From: Hyphomicrobium sp.
GTDB taxonomy: Bacteria; Pseudomonadota; Alphaproteobacteria; Rhizobiales; Hyphomicrobiaceae
Length of the DNA: 64,000 bases
Direction: 5' to 3'
NCBI GenBank assembly: GCA_019751875.1
Contig: JAIEMV010000017.1
Span: 24,072-88,071, forward strand
Shown: positions 47,603 to 57,134 of the stretch, one piece after another
Position numbering within the stretch: the stretch's first letter is position 1
Layout of the letters: every line of letters starts with the position of its first letter
Translations under genes and position numbers: made by a program
The notes under the pieces: generated by a model
The model's database searches: none
What the model was told of the DNA's origin: nothing
The model's input: only the letters and a program-made list of their open reading frames with translations

Positions 47603-47637
47603 TAGGATTGGCTCCTGTAGAGTGAATAGGCAGCAGA

Positions 47638-47662
47638 AACCCCGCGGCGGCGCCACGGGGTT
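47638..47662 (-). terminator. Probable terminator after nfu
   Basis: Stem AACCCCG / CGGGGTT around an 11-base GC-rich loop, 38 bp past the nfu stop, with GTTTCTG following on the minus strand. Weak T-run. Confidence 0.45.
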
Positions 47663-47699
47663 ATTGGCTGTTGGTCCAACAGGATGATTTAACGAGGCG

Positions 47700-48248
47700 T
47701 CACGCCGCCTGGACTTCCTGCACTTCGGGGCAGAAATGCTTGAGCAGGTTCTCTATACCGTGGCGCAACGTCGCTGTGGAGCTGGGGCAGCCCGAGCAAG
47801 CACCGCGCATGTGGAGGTAGACAACACCCTCACGGAACCCGGCAAAAGTGATGTCGCCGCCGTCCTGGGCGACTGCGGGGCGAACACGCGTTTCGAGAAG
47901 TTCTTTGATGGTTGCGACGACCTCCGAATCGGCGGGATCGAAGTTTTCAAGGCCTTCGTCATTGGCGGCGTCGGCGGCTTCGGCGCCAGAAATGTAGTGT
48001 TCCATGATCGCGCCGAGCACCATCGGCTTAAGGTGCTGCCATTCCGCGTCGTTCTTGGTGACGGAGATAAAGTCGGAGCCGAGAAATACGCCGCTCACGC
48101 CATCGATATCAAACAACCGACGTGCAAGAGGAGAGCCCTCGGCTTCGCTGCGCGAACGATATTCCGCCGTGCCGCCCGCAAGCACCGGCTTGCCGGGAAT
48201 GAACTTGAGCGTTACCGGGTTGGGCGTCGCTTCGGTTTGGATGAACAT
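47700..48248 (-). CDS. NifU-family iron-sulfur scaffold (Nfu)
   Basis: A 182-residue Fe-S carrier. The N-terminal Nfu domain ([36 protein letters not shown]) precedes a NifU C-terminal domain with [22 protein letters not shown], whose CxxC binds a bridging [4Fe-4S] cluster. It probably delivers clusters to enzymes such as MiaB and the photolyase. Both domains are complete. Confidence 0.93.
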   Translation of the reverse strand: MFIQTEATPNPVTLKFIPGKPVLAGGTAEYRSRSEAEGSPLARRLFDIDGVSGVFLGSDFISVTKNDAEWQHLKPMVLGAIMEHYISGAEAADAANDEGLENFDPADSEVVATIKELLETRVRPAVAQDGGDITFAGFREGVVYLHMRGACSGCPSSTATLRHGIENLLKHFCPEVQEVQAA

Positions 48249-48373
48249 GGTTCTCGATCCTCTACCTGCCGATTACGGCGGAGCCAAACTTAGAATTATT
48301 CCAATATATAGGCGGGATCGGGGTGGAAGTCGAGGGGCCACATCCGCGCAGCGCGGGGACGCCAGGGCGTATT

Positions 48374-48883
48374 TCAGGCGAGGGTCAGGATATCTTCCAG
48401 GGCGAGGTTGCCCGGTACGACGGTGATCGGGATCGGGAAACAGCCGGCAGTCCGGCCGAGGGCCAGGGATGAAACCAACGGTCCGGGTCCTACGGGATCG
48501 ACCGATGCGCCGAGGACTAGAATGGCGATGTCTTCGTCTTCATCGATCAACTTCATCAGTTCGTCCGCCTTTGTACCTTCGCGGATGACTTCCTCGACGG
48601 GAATATTTTCAAAACCGACATTATGCAGTTTACGCTTGAACAGCCGAAAAAGAGCGCGCGCTTTGTTCGTTTCTTCCTCGAGCTGTACTTGGCGGACGCC
48701 GACCCAATGCTGGAACTCCTGCGGCTCGATGACATACAGCATCACGAGAATGCCGGACGAGCGGAGAATACGGCTCGCGGCATAGTAGAGCGCGCTTTCG
48801 ACTTCCTGACTGTCATCAACGATGAGCAGGAACTTGCGGGCATGACCCGCCTCGAACGAGCGGCGTTTTTTGGTGATCGGCAT
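48374..48883 (-). CDS. Universal stress protein family (UspA-like)
   Basis: A 169-residue cytoplasmic protein with the Usp fold: KFLLIVDDSQEVESALYYAAS at the start, VEEVIREGTKADELMKLIDE in the middle and ILVLGASVDPVGPGPLVSSLA near the end, close to the nucleotide-binding G-2X-G-9X-G region. Function is inferred as stress-related. It lies upstream of nfu by 125 bp and downstream of a 50-bp repeat array. Confidence 0.85.
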   Translation of the reverse strand: MPITKKRRSFEAGHARKFLLIVDDSQEVESALYYAASRILRSSGILVMLYVIEPQEFQHWVGVRQVQLEEETNKARALFRLFKRKLHNVGFENIPVEEVIREGTKADELMKLIDEDEDIAILVLGASVDPVGPGPLVSSLALGRTAGCFPIPITVVPGNLALEDILTLA

Positions 48884-48959
48884 GTGAGGGATGCTGCCAT
48901 GCCGGGCCGCGTACGGAAAGCGGAAGTTGATGCTGGCGCGCTGTCTCTGTGGGCACAGT

Positions 48960-49140
48960 GACTCCGCTTACGCGGAGCCGGCCGCCGTGCAGTGTGAATT
49001 GCGCACGGCGACTCCGCTTACGCGAAGCCGGCCGCCGTGCGGTGTGAATTGCGCACGGCGACTCCGCTTATGCGGAGCCGGCCGCCGTGCGGTGTGAATT
49101 GCGCACGGCGACTCCGCTTATGCGGAGCCGGCCGCCGTGC
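48960..49140. repeat. 50-bp tandem repeat array with internal palindromes
   Basis: About 3.6 copies starting at 48960, 49010, 49060 and 49110, differing at three positions. Each unit has CTCCGC/GCGGAG around a 4-base loop and GCCGTGC/GCACGGC, and can form larger hairpins with CGCCGTGC. The array ends four bases beyond the trpS stop, so it lies in the usp-trpS interval and may act as a REP-like terminator. Confidence 0.95.
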
Positions 49141-49144
49141 GCAA

Positions 49145-50182
49145 TTAGGAGCGCAGGAGGCCGACGACGTCTTTGACTTCGTCCATGAGCGGCGTGGCAA
49201 TAGCACGGGCGCGGCGAGTTCCGTCGGCGAGGACACTATCGATATAGCCAGGGTCAGCAGAGAGGCGTTTGGCTTCGGCTCCAATGCGGCCCATGGTTTC
49301 GGTAGCGACTTCTGCCAGGGACTTTTTGAAGCTCGAAAACTGCTTCCCGCCGAATTCACTAAGAACCGCCGACACCGTCTCGCCCGTCAGCGCCGCATAG
49401 ATGCCGACGAGATTTTCGGCTTCGGGCCGCCCCTCAAACCCCTTCGCATCGCTAGGGAGCGGTTCGGTGTCGGTCTTGGCTTTCTGGATCTTTCTCGCGA
49501 CGGTGTCGGCGTCATCCGTGATGTTGATGCGCGACAGATCGGATGGATCGGACTTCGACATTTTCTTCGTGCCGTCACGCAGGCTCATGACACGGGTGGC
49601 GGGTCCTGTAATGACAGGTTCGGGCTGCGGGAAGAAGATACCGTCGGCGTAGCCCTTGACCTCAATCTCTTTGCGGTAATCGTTGTTGAACTTCTGGGCG
49701 ATATCCCGAGCAAGTTCTAGGTGCTGCTTCTGATCTTCGCCCACCGGCACGTGGGTTGCGCGGTAGGCGAGGATGTCGGCGGCCATCAGGTTGGGATAGG
49801 CATATAGGCCAACAGAAGCGTTCTCACGGTCCTTACCGGCCTTCTCCTTGAACTGCGTCATACGATTGAGCCAGCCGAGGCGGGCCACGCAATTGAAGAC
49901 CCAGGCGAGTTCGGCGTGCTCGGGCACCTGGCTCTGGTTGAACAGAATGGATTTCTGGGGGTCGAGACCGGCGGCAATGTAGGCGGCGGTGACACTACGG
50001 ATCGCCGCGCGCAGTTCGGCGGGGTCCTGCCAGACGGTGATCGCATGTAGATCGACAACGCAGTAGATGCACTCGTGCTCGTCCTGCATGCGGATCCAGT
50101 TCACCATCGCGCCCAGGTAGTTGCCCAGGTGAAGGCTGCCGGTCGGCTGCATGCCGGAAAAGACGCGGGTCTTGAATGCCAT
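49145..50182 (-). CDS. trpS: Tryptophanyl-tRNA synthetase
   Basis: A 345-residue class I synthetase. [21 protein letters not shown] carries the HIGH-like motif; the KMSKS-type motif is [17 protein letters not shown] at 50182 starts the conserved protein (MAFKTRVF); an upstream frame into murJ has no support. Standard length for the bacterial enzyme. Confidence 0.95.
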   Translation of the reverse strand: MAFKTRVFSGMQPTGSLHLGNYLGAMVNWIRMQDEHECIYCVVDLHAITVWQDPAELRAAIRSVTAAYIAAGLDPQKSILFNQSQVPEHAELAWVFNCVARLGWLNRMTQFKEKAGKDRENASVGLYAYPNLMAADILAYRATHVPVGEDQKQHLELARDIAQKFNNDYRKEIEVKGYADGIFFPQPEPVITGPATRVMSLRDGTKKMSKSDPSDLSRINITDDADTVARKIQKAKTDTEPLPSDAKGFEGRPEAENLVGIYAALTGETVSAVLSEFGGKQFSSFKKSLAEVATETMGRIGAEAKRLSADPGYIDSVLADGTRRARAIATPLMDEVKDVVGLLRS

Positions 50183-50247
50183 GTTCTCTCTATCCCTCAA
50201 ACCGGGGCGGGTTATGGCCCGTGCGGGACGAGGAGGCAAGGGGCGGC

Positions 50248-51825
50248 CTACTTGCGGCGGACCGCGGATCGGAGTTGGGCAAACGTGGCGGCACCTGTGA
50301 CCTGGGTGGCGCCGAAGTAGGCGAAGAGCCCGGCACCGATGAGTACCGCCAGCGCCGAAAAGCGCACCAGGAGGCCTTGCGATTGGTTCAGCCAAGGGTC
50401 GAGTGCGTACGCCGTGCCGATAAGGGTGAGGCCCATGACAATGGCCGATAACACGATACGAGGCAGGGCTCGCCGAAGGCGGGCGTCGCTCTCAAAGTGG
50501 CCGCGGGCTTTGAGACCCCGATAGAGCAGGAGCGCGTTCATCCATCCGCCCAGTGTGGTTGCTGCCGCGATACCAAGATGGGGCATCCAGCCGAGGTGGC
50601 GGAAGAGGAAGAAAAGGCCAATGGAACCGATTGTGTTCGCCGTGAGGCTCCAGGCGGCGAAGCGCATCGGTGTCTTCGTATCCTGACGAGCGAAGAACGC
50701 CGGTGAAAAGACCTTGATCAGCACGAAGGCGGGTAGCCCAAGTGCAAAGATGCGAAGTGCTTCGGCGGTGTAGGGCGTGTCGGCAGCGGTGAAAGCGCCT
50801 CGCTCGAACAACACTCGCACGATCTCCGTCGGGATCACGAACAAAGCCATCGCCGCCGGAACTGTCAGCAGCATTGCAAATTCGAGCGACCGATTCTGGC
50901 TGTCCATAACTGCGGTATGGTTGCCGGCGCGTAGATGACGCGACACGTCCGGCAACAACACCACGCCGATGGCAATCCCGACGATGGCGAGCGGAAGTTC
51001 GTAGAGCCGATCGGCATAGTAGAGATGTGAAACGGCGCCATCCTGCATGGAGGCGATGACGGTGCCAATTGCAATATTCACTTGCGTGATGCCGCCGGCG
51101 ATGACACCGGGAATGCCGAGCGCCACAAGCTTCTTCATTTCGGGAGACCAGCTCGGGCGGCCGATCTTCAAGGTGAGGCCAGCACGGCGGAGGCCCCACA
51201 TCAGCAGCGCCAACTGGAGGAAGCCCGCAATGAACACGCCCCAGGCTTGAATGTAGCCCGCGGCCGGATCGGCCTTGAAGCCCAGCCACAGCGATAGCAG
51301 CATCGCAAACGTAAGAACGAGATTGAGAACGATGGAGACGGAGGAGCTTTCGGCGAAGCGGCCGACCGTGTTGAGCACTCCCGACATAAGCGCCACAAGC
51401 GACATGCAGAGCAGGTAAGGAAACGTGATCTGCGTGAGGCGAACGGCAAGGTCAAACTTTTCGGGTGTATCGGAAAAACCGGGCGCGAGCAGGTACATGA
51501 ACCATGGCATCGCCAGCATGGCGGCTGCCGATAGGAGGATCAGGACGAACGTCAGGCCGGACATCGCTTCGGAAGCGAAGGCGCGCGCTTTCTCAGAACC
51601 ATCGCCTTCATACCTGGCTGCAAAGAGCGGGACAAAGGCGGAGTTGAAAGCGCCTTCGCCGAAAAGGCGGCGAAAAAGATTAGGGAAGCGGAACGCGACA
51701 TAAAAGGCGTCGGCGACTGGGCCCGTGCCCAGGACCGCCGCTGCAAGGATATCTCGCAGGAAGCCGAGCACACGGCTGAGAAGCGTCAGGCCGCCGACGG
51801 TAAAGAACGCTCGATAAAGCTTCAT
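50248..51825 (-). CDS. murJ: Lipid II flippase
   Basis: A 525-residue MviN/MurJ protein with about fourteen transmembrane helices, which moves lipid II across the inner membrane. The N-terminus ([27 protein letters not shown]) and [17 protein letters not shown] are diagnostic. Starts within the last bases of glnD (four-base overlap), so the two are translationally coupled, as in many alphaproteobacteria. Confidence 0.95.
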   Translation of the reverse strand: MKLYRAFFTVGGLTLLSRVLGFLRDILAAAVLGTGPVADAFYVAFRFPNLFRRLFGEGAFNSAFVPLFAARYEGDGSEKARAFASEAMSGLTFVLILLSAAAMLAMPWFMYLLAPGFSDTPEKFDLAVRLTQITFPYLLCMSLVALMSGVLNTVGRFAESSSVSIVLNLVLTFAMLLSLWLGFKADPAAGYIQAWGVFIAGFLQLALLMWGLRRAGLTLKIGRPSWSPEMKKLVALGIPGVIAGGITQVNIAIGTVIASMQDGAVSHLYYADRLYELPLAIVGIAIGVVLLPDVSRHLRAGNHTAVMDSQNRSLEFAMLLTVPAAMALFVIPTEIVRVLFERGAFTAADTPYTAEALRIFALGLPAFVLIKVFSPAFFARQDTKTPMRFAAWSLTANTIGSIGLFFLFRHLGWMPHLGIAAATTLGGWMNALLLYRGLKARGHFESDARLRRALPRIVLSAIVMGLTLIGTAYALDPWLNQSQGLLVRFSALAVLIGAGLFAYFGATQVTGAATFAQLRSAVRRK

Positions 51826-54605
51826 TTCCGCGTCACCGGGCTTGCTGTCGCGGATTGCGCCGAACCGGACAGGGCCGCAGTGAGACGCCCTTTGATCGTC
51901 TTCTGGCGGTTCTCGCTATCGACTTTCTTGCCTGTCAAGTCCGTGACGTAGAATACGTCAACGGCTTTTTCGCCGAAGGTTGTGATGTGCGCTGAGGCGA
52001 TATCGAGGGAAAGGTCGGAGAGGGTGCTGGTGAGATCATAGAGGAGGCCAGTTCGGTCGCGGCCGGCAACTTCGATGACTGTGAACCGTTCGGAAAGCTG
52101 GTTGTTGATGATGACTTCCGGTGAGACCGTAAAGGCCTCCAGGCGCTGCGCACCGATTGTGCGCTTTTCAAGAAGCTGCTTCAATCGCGCCTCGCCGCGC
52201 AAGAGGCGTTCGATAGTCGCCTCTATGCGCCTAGCGCGGCGCATCTCGTCTTCGTCTTCCGTAAACTCCCGAGCTAGCAGGAAGGTATCGAGGGCAAAGC
52301 CGTCTCGCGTGGTCGTGATATGGGCCCCTACGATGTTTGCACCGTTTGCCGCACATGCGCCGGCAAACAGGGCGAGCAGTCGCGGGTGGTTCGGCGCGAA
52401 GACGGTGAGTTCGGTGATAGCGGTGAACGTATCGGTCACGGCATCGGTGATGAGTTTGCGATTTTCATGTTCCGCGCGACGGACAAGTCGTGCATGACAT
52501 GCCTGCTTGGCGGTTTCCGTGCGCAGCCAGTAGTCGGGATAGTGTCGATTAACAAAGCGTTCGACTTCTGCTCGCGGCCAATCGGATAGGGCCGAAGCGA
52601 GCTGCTCCTTGGCATCTGCGAGGCGTTGCCGGCGCTCGATTTGCGTGTGACCACCGGCGACCAAAGGCTCCGTCTCATGGTAAAGGGTTCGGATCAGCTG
52701 GCCCTTCCATCCGTTCCAGACACCGGGGCCGACCGCACGGATATCGGCGACGGTAAGCAGTGTGAGAAGTTTCAGCCGCTCGGGGCTCTGGACGACTTTG
52801 GCGAAGTCTTGTGCAGTTCGAGGATCGGACAAGTCGCGGCTCTGGGCGATGTTGCTCATCGTCAGGTGCTGTTCGATAAGCCAAATCACCGTCTCGCTTT
52901 CCGCGGGCGTGAGGCCAAGGCGCGGGCACAGACGACGCGCGATTTTACCGCCAAGGATCGAATGGTCCTCGGGGCGCCCCTTGCCGATATCGTGCAGGAA
53001 TGCTGCAACATAGAGAGCGCGCCGATTTTGGATCGACTTGATGATCTGATTTGACAGCGGGAGCTCGTCGGCGCTTTCCCCATGCTCGATCTTGGCGATC
53101 TCTCCGACGGTTCGCAGCAGGTGCTCGTCGACCGTGTAGTGGTGGTACATATTGAACTGCATCATCGCCACGATATGTCCAAAATCAGGCAGGAAGCGGC
53201 CCAGCACACCAGCTTCATTCATTCGGCGGAGCGTGGTTTCCGGATTCGACCTTGCGGCTACCAAATCAAGGAAAATCCGGTTGGCCTCGGGATCGTTTCT
53301 CAGGCGGTCATCGATGAGCCGTAGCGACTGGCGCAGGAGGCGGATCGCGTTTGGATGAAGATGTGCGTTCGTCAGTTCAGCCTGCGCGAAAAAGCGGATC
53401 AGGTTGACCGGATCGCGTTTGAAAACCTCAGAATCGGCGACGTTCAAACGGTCGTTCTCAATGCGGAAATCGGTGAGTTGGCGGACCTGGCGGCGCAATT
53501 TCCATCCCGAGATGATTCCCGGCAAGCCCGGTGACGTCTTCGCCTGCTGCATTTCGAGCGCGGCGCATAGTATCGCCGTCAAATCGCCAACGCTCTTCGT
53601 GACCAGGAAGTAGTGTTTCATGAAGCGCTCGACCGGGCGCTGGCCGGATTTTGTTCGATATCCGAGCCGTTGCGCCATCGCCGGCTGCAATTCGAACGTC
53701 AGACGTTCTTCAGCGCGACCGGTGAGGAAGTGCAAATGACAGCGCACGCTCCAGAGGAAGTCTTCGGCGCGGCGGAAGGTGGAGTATTCCTCAGATGTGA
53801 ATATCTTCTCTTCGATTGTCTCGGGGCCCACTTCCTTGCCGTAGAGATATTTCGAAAGCCAGTGAAGCGTATGCAGGTCTCGCAGGCCGCCTTTGCCATC
53901 CTTGACGTTGGGTTCAACCTTGTAGCGGCTTTCACCTGCACGGCGATGGCGCTCATCGCGCTCAGCCATCTTGCTGTCGATGAAGGTGCGCGCCGTCCCT
54001 GTGAAAACTTCACGGCGGAGACGATCCGTCAGTTCGGCGAACAACTGCCCATCCCCGTGGACGAGCCAAATGTCGAGCAGCGCAGTGCGGATGGTCATAT
54101 CCTGCTGCGCCATCTTCAGGCACTGGTCAACAGTACGCGTCGCGTGGCCGACCTTAAATCCTAAGTCCCAGAGCAAATAGAGCATGTACTCGGCAACGCT
54201 CTCGCCCCAAGGGGTTTGCTTGTACGGGAGAAGGAAAAGAATATCGATGTCGGAGCCGGGGGCGAGAAGCCCACGTCCGTAGCCGCCGGTGGCGACTACG
54301 GCCATGCGTTCGGCGTCGGAGGGGTTGGTGGCGCGATAAACGTGGGCAACGGTATAGTCAAAAAGAAGTGCGATCAGCTCATCTTGGAACCGGGCGAGGC
54401 CGTGGGCGCACTTGCGGCCCTTGCCGTCGGCTTCGAGTTGCTCGCGGGCTTGCTGGCGAGCGGCCTTGACGAGGAGCTTGCAACGGTCGACCACGGCGGG
54501 ACGAGCCTCGGCGGCCGTGCCGTGGGCGTTGAAAAGCGCTGTCAGTTCGACCCGGAGTTCCTTGGGGTCGAAATAGGGCGCGGGGCGGAAGGTGGGGGTA
54601 TCCAT
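51822..54605 (-). CDS. glnD: [Protein-PII] uridylyltransferase/uridylyl-removing enzyme
   Basis: A 927-residue nitrogen sensor that uridylylates PII when glutamine is low. The nucleotidyltransferase domain has TGGYGRGLLAPGSDIDILFLLP; an HD domain includes FLHDIGKGRPEDHS; two ACT domains lie at the C-terminus (LTVFAPNHPRLLALFAGACAA and IEVAGRDRTGLLYDLTSTL). Downstream effectors include NtrC, so it probably feeds the sigma-54 control of amt in this window. Confidence 0.96.
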   Translation of the reverse strand: MDTPTFRPAPYFDPKELRVELTALFNAHGTAAEARPAVVDRCKLLVKAARQQAREQLEADGKGRKCAHGLARFQDELIALLFDYTVAHVYRATNPSDAERMAVVATGGYGRGLLAPGSDIDILFLLPYKQTPWGESVAEYMLYLLWDLGFKVGHATRTVDQCLKMAQQDMTIRTALLDIWLVHGDGQLFAELTDRLRREVFTGTARTFIDSKMAERDERHRRAGESRYKVEPNVKDGKGGLRDLHTLHWLSKYLYGKEVGPETIEEKIFTSEEYSTFRRAEDFLWSVRCHLHFLTGRAEERLTFELQPAMAQRLGYRTKSGQRPVERFMKHYFLVTKSVGDLTAILCAALEMQQAKTSPGLPGIISGWKLRRQVRQLTDFRIENDRLNVADSEVFKRDPVNLIRFFAQAELTNAHLHPNAIRLLRQSLRLIDDRLRNDPEANRIFLDLVAARSNPETTLRRMNEAGVLGRFLPDFGHIVAMMQFNMYHHYTVDEHLLRTVGEIAKIEHGESADELPLSNQIIKSIQNRRALYVAAFLHDIGKGRPEDHSILGGKIARRLCPRLGLTPAESETVIWLIEQHLTMSNIAQSRDLSDPRTAQDFAKVVQSPERLKLLTLLTVADIRAVGPGVWNGWKGQLIRTLYHETEPLVAGGHTQIERRQRLADAKEQLASALSDWPRAEVERFVNRHYPDYWLRTETAKQACHARLVRRAEHENRKLITDAVTDTFTAITELTVFAPNHPRLLALFAGACAANGANIVGAHITTTRDGFALDTFLLAREFTEDEDEMRRARRIEATIERLLRGEARLKQLLEKRTIGAQRLEAFTVSPEVIINNQLSERFTVIEVAGRDRTGLLYDLTSTLSDLSLDIASAHITTFGEKAVDVFYVTDLTGKKVDSENRQKTIKGRLTAALSGSAQSATASPVTRK

Positions 54606-54767
54606 GTCAGAAAGTCAAAGTCCTGCTGGCGCCGGAGGCAAGAAATCTGGCGCGGGTCTTCTGAGGCGCGAATGGCTTGAACGAGCGCAACTTAGCTGCT
54701 TTGCATCGCAAGCGGGAGGTCGCGACGTGCGGCCGAGTTCCCCATCGGGGTCGTTTGCGGGAAACTT

Positions 54768-55304
54768 ATGCGGAATAATCGCTGGGAGCAAAAGGCACCG
54801 CTCTGCTTGACCCACATTTCACTTCGACCGGTGACCCAAGGCGATCTCGACCGCATCCGAAGCTGGCTGCGGCAGCCGGAGATCGAAACTTGGTGGGGAC
54901 CGGCGTCATCGACGGCGGCAGAAGTGCAGATTGCGCTGCAGTCCGCGTCGTCTGTCTGCCGGATCATCGAGGCAAATGGAGAAGCGGTGGGCTACTGCCA
55001 CGCCATCGACGCGGCCCTGTGGGGTGAGGACCTGCCGGAGGACCTGGAGCCGGGCACGTGGGACCTCGATCTCTTCATTGCGTCAGCCGCGTATCGCGGT
55101 CAGGGCGTAGGCCTTAAGGCCCTGGACTTGCTCAAAACAGAAGTATTTTCAACAACCTTGGCGACGGCAGTGTGTGTCTTCGCTTCGATCCGCAACGAAG
55201 CGGCCGTCCGAGCCTACGAGAAGGCGGGGTTCGTTTGGCAGAGGATTTGGAACGATCGCGCTGTCGGGCCTAGCTGGTTCATGATCGCGCGGCGGCCGGC
55301 GTGA
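54768..55304 (+). CDS. GNAT family N-acetyltransferase (aminoglycoside AAC(6')-like)
   Basis: A 178-residue acetyltransferase. LRPVTQGDLDRIRSWLRQPEIETWWGPAS at the start and DLDLFIASAAYRGQGVGLKALDLLK, the acetyl-CoA site, resemble the AacA4/siderophore-type group. VAVRAYEKAGF-type segment near residue 150 (AVRAYEKAGFVWQRI) is a typical GNAT end. Substrate unknown; resistance activity should not be assumed. Divergent from glnD across 162 bp. Confidence 0.78.
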   Translation: MRNNRWEQKAPLCLTHISLRPVTQGDLDRIRSWLRQPEIETWWGPASSTAAEVQIALQSASSVCRIIEANGEAVGYCHAIDAALWGEDLPEDLEPGTWDLDLFIASAAYRGQGVGLKALDLLKTEVFSTTLATAVCVFASIRNEAAVRAYEKAGFVWQRIWNDRAVGPSWFMIARRPA

Positions 55305-55378
55305 GGGTGGTTTACGACCCGGAAACTGTTGCGGGCATACATTAAAGGCTCGTTCACTCTTCATCTTTGCACGGAAGC

Positions 55379-56104
55379 ATGTCCACAGACGCTGCCGCTT
55401 CGGGTCTGCTTCAACGCCGCCGGTTCGGGCGGCGAGAGACCTCGCGCGCGGCGCACGCGATGCTTCCAGGCGGATCTGCAATCGCTTGCACCGTGACCAA
55501 CCTTTCCAATGCAGGTGCGTTGGTGGAATTTGCAGGCGCGGCGGTGCCGACGCGGAGTTTCCGTCTGAGCATCGAGGGCGCCCCATACACAATGGTCTGC
55601 GAGATCCGGCATCAGGGTCCGAGCAGCGTCGGGGTGCGCTTCCTGAACCAGACCGAGGGCGAGCGCCTCATGGCGCATCTCTATCCTGGTCCGGCAATCT
55701 CGGATGAGACCGGTGATGTACCGCGGGACGCGCGCGGCGAAACACCCTCGTCCTCCGTGATCAGCAGCCGGGATCTGCGTCAGAAAGTTTTATCGTCACT
55801 CGCTGATCGAGCCGAAGCGGAACGGCCCGTTACCGACGAACCCCTCCATCGGTGGCTGCCCCTTCAACTCTGGTCGAGCCTCACCACGCTTGCGCGCAGG
55901 GTACCCGCGGCGGAACCGTTTGTGATGGCCTCCGCGGGCCCTGCTGACGAGCCGCTCGTGTCGACATCACGCCTTGCAGACGAGGCTGCGGAGGTTGCCG
56001 CGCACTCGCGGGCTGGTTGGCCCGACGAGGCATTCCGCGGATATCAGCCCAAGAGATCGCGGAGGAACGGGATCAAAGGCAGGTCCGCGGGCGGCATGGG
56101 GTAG
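55379..56104 (+). CDS. PilZ-domain protein
   Basis: A 241-residue protein with a PilZ domain at residues about 15-105: RRRFGRRETSRAAHAML (RxxxR motif) and TVTNLSNAGALVEF, a variant of the D/NxSxxG motif. The C-terminal half is low complexity without a recognised domain. Cyclic-di-GMP binding is likely. ATG 55379 follows GGAAGC. Its last 61 bp overlap mutT on the opposite strand. Confidence 0.82.
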   Translation: MSTDAAASGLLQRRRFGRRETSRAAHAMLPGGSAIACTVTNLSNAGALVEFAGAAVPTRSFRLSIEGAPYTMVCEIRHQGPSSVGVRFLNQTEGERLMAHLYPGPAISDETGDVPRDARGETPSSSVISSRDLRQKVLSSLADRAEAERPVTDEPLHRWLPLQLWSSLTTLARRVPAAEPFVMASAGPADEPLVSTSRLADEAAEVAAHSRAGWPDEAFRGYQPKRSRRNGIKGRSAGGMG

Positions 56105-56469
56105 TCCGTCAACTTCGACGCCCGCACCCACTTCACGCGTTGACCTTCACGCGGGGTGATCTCGCCATCCCAATTGCGGCACACATAAAGCGGCATCATG
56201 AGGTGGAACGTTTCGTAGGTATGGCTGGCAAAAGCGAACGGCGCGAGACAGGTCAGACAAACCTCGATGTCGAGTTCTTCCTTCAATTCACGGACGAGTG
56301 CTTCCTCGGGCGTTTCGCCGGGGCTAAGTTTTCCACCAGGAAACTCCCAGAGACCTGCCAAGGATTTGCCAGCCGGACGTTCGGCGATCAGGACACGGTT
56401 ATCGCGATCCACTAGGGCGGCTGCGACGACGAACAACATCTGTCGTGCAGGAGGAGTAGACGGGTCCAT
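56044..56469 (-). CDS. mutT: 8-oxo-dGTP diphosphatase (NUDIX, MutT)
   Basis: A 141-residue Nudix hydrolase that removes oxidised nucleotides. The Nudix box is FPGGKLSPGETPEEALVRELKEELDIEV with the REL-EEL metal-binding glutamates. N-terminus FVVAAALVDRDNRVLIAERP. The ATG shares one base with the tpm stop. In Rhizobiales mutT often follows argJ. Its 3' end overlaps the convergent PilZ gene. Confidence 0.88.
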   Translation of the reverse strand: MDPSTPPARQMLFVVAAALVDRDNRVLIAERPAGKSLAGLWEFPGGKLSPGETPEEALVRELKEELDIEVCLTCLAPFAFASHTYETFHLMMPLYVCRNWDGEITPREGQRVKWVRASKLTDYPMPPADLPLIPFLRDLLG

Positions 56470-57125
56470 CAGCGCCGCACCAGTTTCCAGGCCGCCTCAT
56501 TTAGCCGAGACACACCGCGCTTTTTGAGGTTTTGACTGGTGGACAGACCATCACGCTGTTCGAGCAGCGTAATCCGGAAATTGTGCCCGAAAAGTTCCTC
56601 GACCCGCTGCGGTGGAATGGGGAAGGGCGGACCGTCCATCTCCGAGGGATCGTAGTCGAGCGTGACAAGCAGCACTGGCACGCCAGTGGGCGTCAGGGAG
56701 GCGAGCTTTTCAGCATAATCCTTCTGCATCACTCGGGGCATCGCGACGAGGGCAGCACGATCGAAAACGCCGCCGATACGGCGCGTGACCTCCGGATCGA
56801 GCCGCAGGTGATCGCCGCACCAGATTTCATACGGCCCCGCGCGCTTGACGGTGAAACCGCTGCTCTTCACGGCTGCCGGTGTGCGCGAACGCTCGGCGAA
56901 GAATTGATCCACCGCGACCGCCGCCAACTCCGTTCCGATGATGGTATGGCCGTGCTCGGCAAGCCAAACCATGTCGAGGCTCTTGCCGCACAAGGGCACG
57001 TGGATCTGCGCGCCTTTGTTCACAGCGAGTGACGGCCAATGCCGTTCGAGCAGATCGTGTGCAGTGGCCTGGTGGAAGCCGATGTCGGCCTTCTGCCAGC
57101 GTTCGAGCCAGAACGTATGATCCAT
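56469..57125 (-). CDS. tpm: Thiopurine S-methyltransferase
   Basis: A 218-residue SAM-dependent methylase. FWLERWQKADIGFHQATAHDLLERHWPSL and HVPLCGKSLDMVWLAEHGH are signature segments of bacterial TPMT, which also methylates selenium and tellurium compounds. Starts ten bases after the argJ stop. Operon argJ-tpm-mutT likely. Confidence 0.9.
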   Translation of the reverse strand: MDHTFWLERWQKADIGFHQATAHDLLERHWPSLAVNKGAQIHVPLCGKSLDMVWLAEHGHTIIGTELAAVAVDQFFAERSRTPAAVKSSGFTVKRAGPYEIWCGDHLRLDPEVTRRIGGVFDRAALVAMPRVMQKDYAEKLASLTPTGVPVLLVTLDYDPSEMDGPPFPIPPQRVEELFGHNFRITLLEQRDGLSTSQNLKKRGVSRLNEAAWKLVRR

Positions 57126-57134
57126 GCCGCGCTC

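Noticed and set aside
48891..49097. Short repetitive open frame in the 50-bp repeat array
   Set aside because: It arises from the repeat unit and has no start signal or homologous features.
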